A stretch of 5,874 bases of DNA, from positions 1 to 5,874 of the forward strand of contig DATLAV010000144.1 of the NCBI GenBank assembly GCA_035527235.1, in the 5' to 3' direction. The notes beneath the pieces are model-generated. The model saw only the letters and a program-made list of their open reading frames with translations, did not search any database and was not told the origin of the DNA. Positions 4,974-5,874 of this stretch are shown here, piece after piece. The DNA is from BS750m-G28 sp035527235 (GTDB lineage Archaea > Thermoproteota > Bathyarchaeia > TCS64). The position numbers were made by a program, and so were the translations under genes. The first letter of the stretch is position 1. Every line of letters starts with the position of its first letter.

Positions 4974-5874
4974 TTAGATCTTGAACTCGTCGCCCTCTTG
5001 TGGGGCGGCGGCATTCAGGTCAAGCTCGTCCCTTGCGAACTGGGCGAGTAACTCGCAGTTTTCGGACTCGCCGTGGATGACGTACACGTCTGGCTTGCCC
5101 TTGAGGCCTCTGAGAAACGCCTGGAGCTGCGTCTTCCCGCTGTGGGAGGAGAAGTCAAAGTGGCGTATCTGGGCCTTGACCTCCTGTTCCACATTCTTGA
5201 TGGTGAACACCCCAGACTCCAGCAGCTTCGCTCCGCCCGTCCCGGGCACCTGGAAGCTGACCAGGAAGATGGCGTTCTTCTCGCCGAGGTACAGTTTCTC
5301 TATATAGTGCATCGCCGTGCCCCCCTGGAGCATTCCCGAGGGGGCCACCATGACGTCAGCGTTCCTTATGGCCTGCCGACGGTCCCTCCAGCCCTGTATC
5401 TCCCGGGTGCTGTTGACGACTTTCATAAAGGTCTTCGGAGTCTTGATGTAATCGGGGTTGTCGACGCTTATTTGGTTTACCGCCCGGGCCATCCCGTCGA
5501 CGACAACTCTTGCCTTGAGCTTGTGGGCGTGCATAACAGCGAGCATCTCTTGGCTCCTGCCCACGGCGAATGCCGGGACCAGCACCTTGCCCTCGTTCCT
5601 CAGCACCTCCTTGATGGCGGCCACGAAGGCGCTCTCGATCTTCCTCCTGTCCTCGTGATCCGTGTTGGCGTATGTACTCTCGATGACGACGGCGTCGTAC
5701 CTCTTACCGGGCACCTTCGCGCTGTGGACAAGCCTCGTCTTATCGGTGTTGAGATCCCCGGTGTAGAGGATGTTCTTGCCGCCCGTAGTCAAGTCAACCA
5801 TCGAACTCCCCTGGATGTGACCGGCGTCCAACAGATTGAAGTCGATGTCCCCCATCTTCACCTTCTGCCCGTAC
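4974..5874 (-). CDS. Beta-CASP metallo-beta-lactamase ribonuclease, archaeal CPSF2-like (5' end outside window)
   Basis: Seen: the frame is open to the window edge, with 299 residues visible starting YGQKVKMGD. In visible numbering: DAGHIQGSS has the zinc ligand His19 (motif 3); YTGDLN has Asp40 (motif 4); IESTYAN has Glu65 (beta-CASP motif A); VPAFAVGRSQEM (99-110) is the family signature; PSGMLQGG (178-185) and FQVPGTGGAKLL (207-218) follow; DFSSHSG has His244 (motif B); VIHGES has His267 (motif C). All visible catalytic residues are intact; the HxHxDH motif must lie in the missing 120 or so residues. Known: such proteins are zinc-dependent endo- or 5'-3' exoribonucleases related to CPSF73 and RNase J, acting in the cytoplasm in RNA 3'-end processing and decay. 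The C-terminus ends soon after motif C, fitting the short aCPSF2/aRNase J type rather than the KH-domain aCPSF1, though the N-terminus is needed to confirm. The internal GTG at 5861 is not the start. Confidence 0.88.
   Translation of the reverse strand, partial: YGQKVKMGDIDFNLLDAGHIQGSSMVDLTTGGKNILYTGDLNTDKTRLVHSAKVPGKRYDAVVIESTYANTDHEDRRKIESAFVAAIKEVLRNEGKVLVPAFAVGRSQEMLAVMHAHKLKARVVVDGMARAVNQISVDNPDYIKTPKTFMKVVNSTREIQGWRDRRQAIRNADVMVAPSGMLQGGTAMHYIEKLYLGEKNAIFLVSFQVPGTGGAKLLESGVFTIKNVEQEVKAQIRHFDFSSHSGKTQLQAFLRGLKGKPDVYVIHGESENCELLAQFARDELDLNAAAPQEGDEFKI

Overview
The window reads as chromosomal DNA from an archaeon, with every gene I can support on the minus strand. The best lineage clue is a small gene for ribosomal protein eL38, which is known from eukaryotes and from archaea of the TACK and Asgard groups but not from bacteria or, as far as I know, Euryarchaeota. 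A beta-CASP ribonuclease of the archaeal CPSF type, TATA-like promoters, pyrimidine-tract ends and frequent AGG/AGA arginine codons agree with this. Base composition is moderately GC-rich. I cannot name the phylum; a TACK lineage such as Bathyarchaeia is a guess.

Layout in transcription order (right to left): a 5'-truncated beta-CASP/metallo-beta-lactamase RNA nuclease (4974-5874); a 12-helix MFS transporter (3629-4900); eL38 (3374-3568, probably from a TTG start); a zinc-ribbon plus RDD-domain membrane protein (2808-3314); a membrane-anchored winged-helix regulator (1991-2743); then two tandem paralogous substrate-binding-type surface proteins. The first of these is intact (672-1937). The second is cut by the window edge (1-668) and has an apparent +1 frameshift inside its signal-anchor segment. 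No gap between genes exceeds about 75 bases, and each sizeable gap except the 3-base junction between the two binding proteins carries a plausible archaeal promoter. The window is therefore a row of mostly separate short units plus one clear operon, the binding-protein pair.

The right half is housekeeping or generic (RNA processing, ribosome, transport). The left half, from about 1 to 2743, is the least ordinary part: a one-pass membrane wHTH protein followed by two anchored, Cys-rich, sequon-rich type 1 periplasmic-binding-fold proteins, with no ABC permease or ATPase visible. It could be a surface-sensing module or the start of an ABC uptake operon whose permeases lie beyond base 1; the window cannot decide. 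I found no CRISPR array, insertion sequence, tRNA, rRNA or origin.
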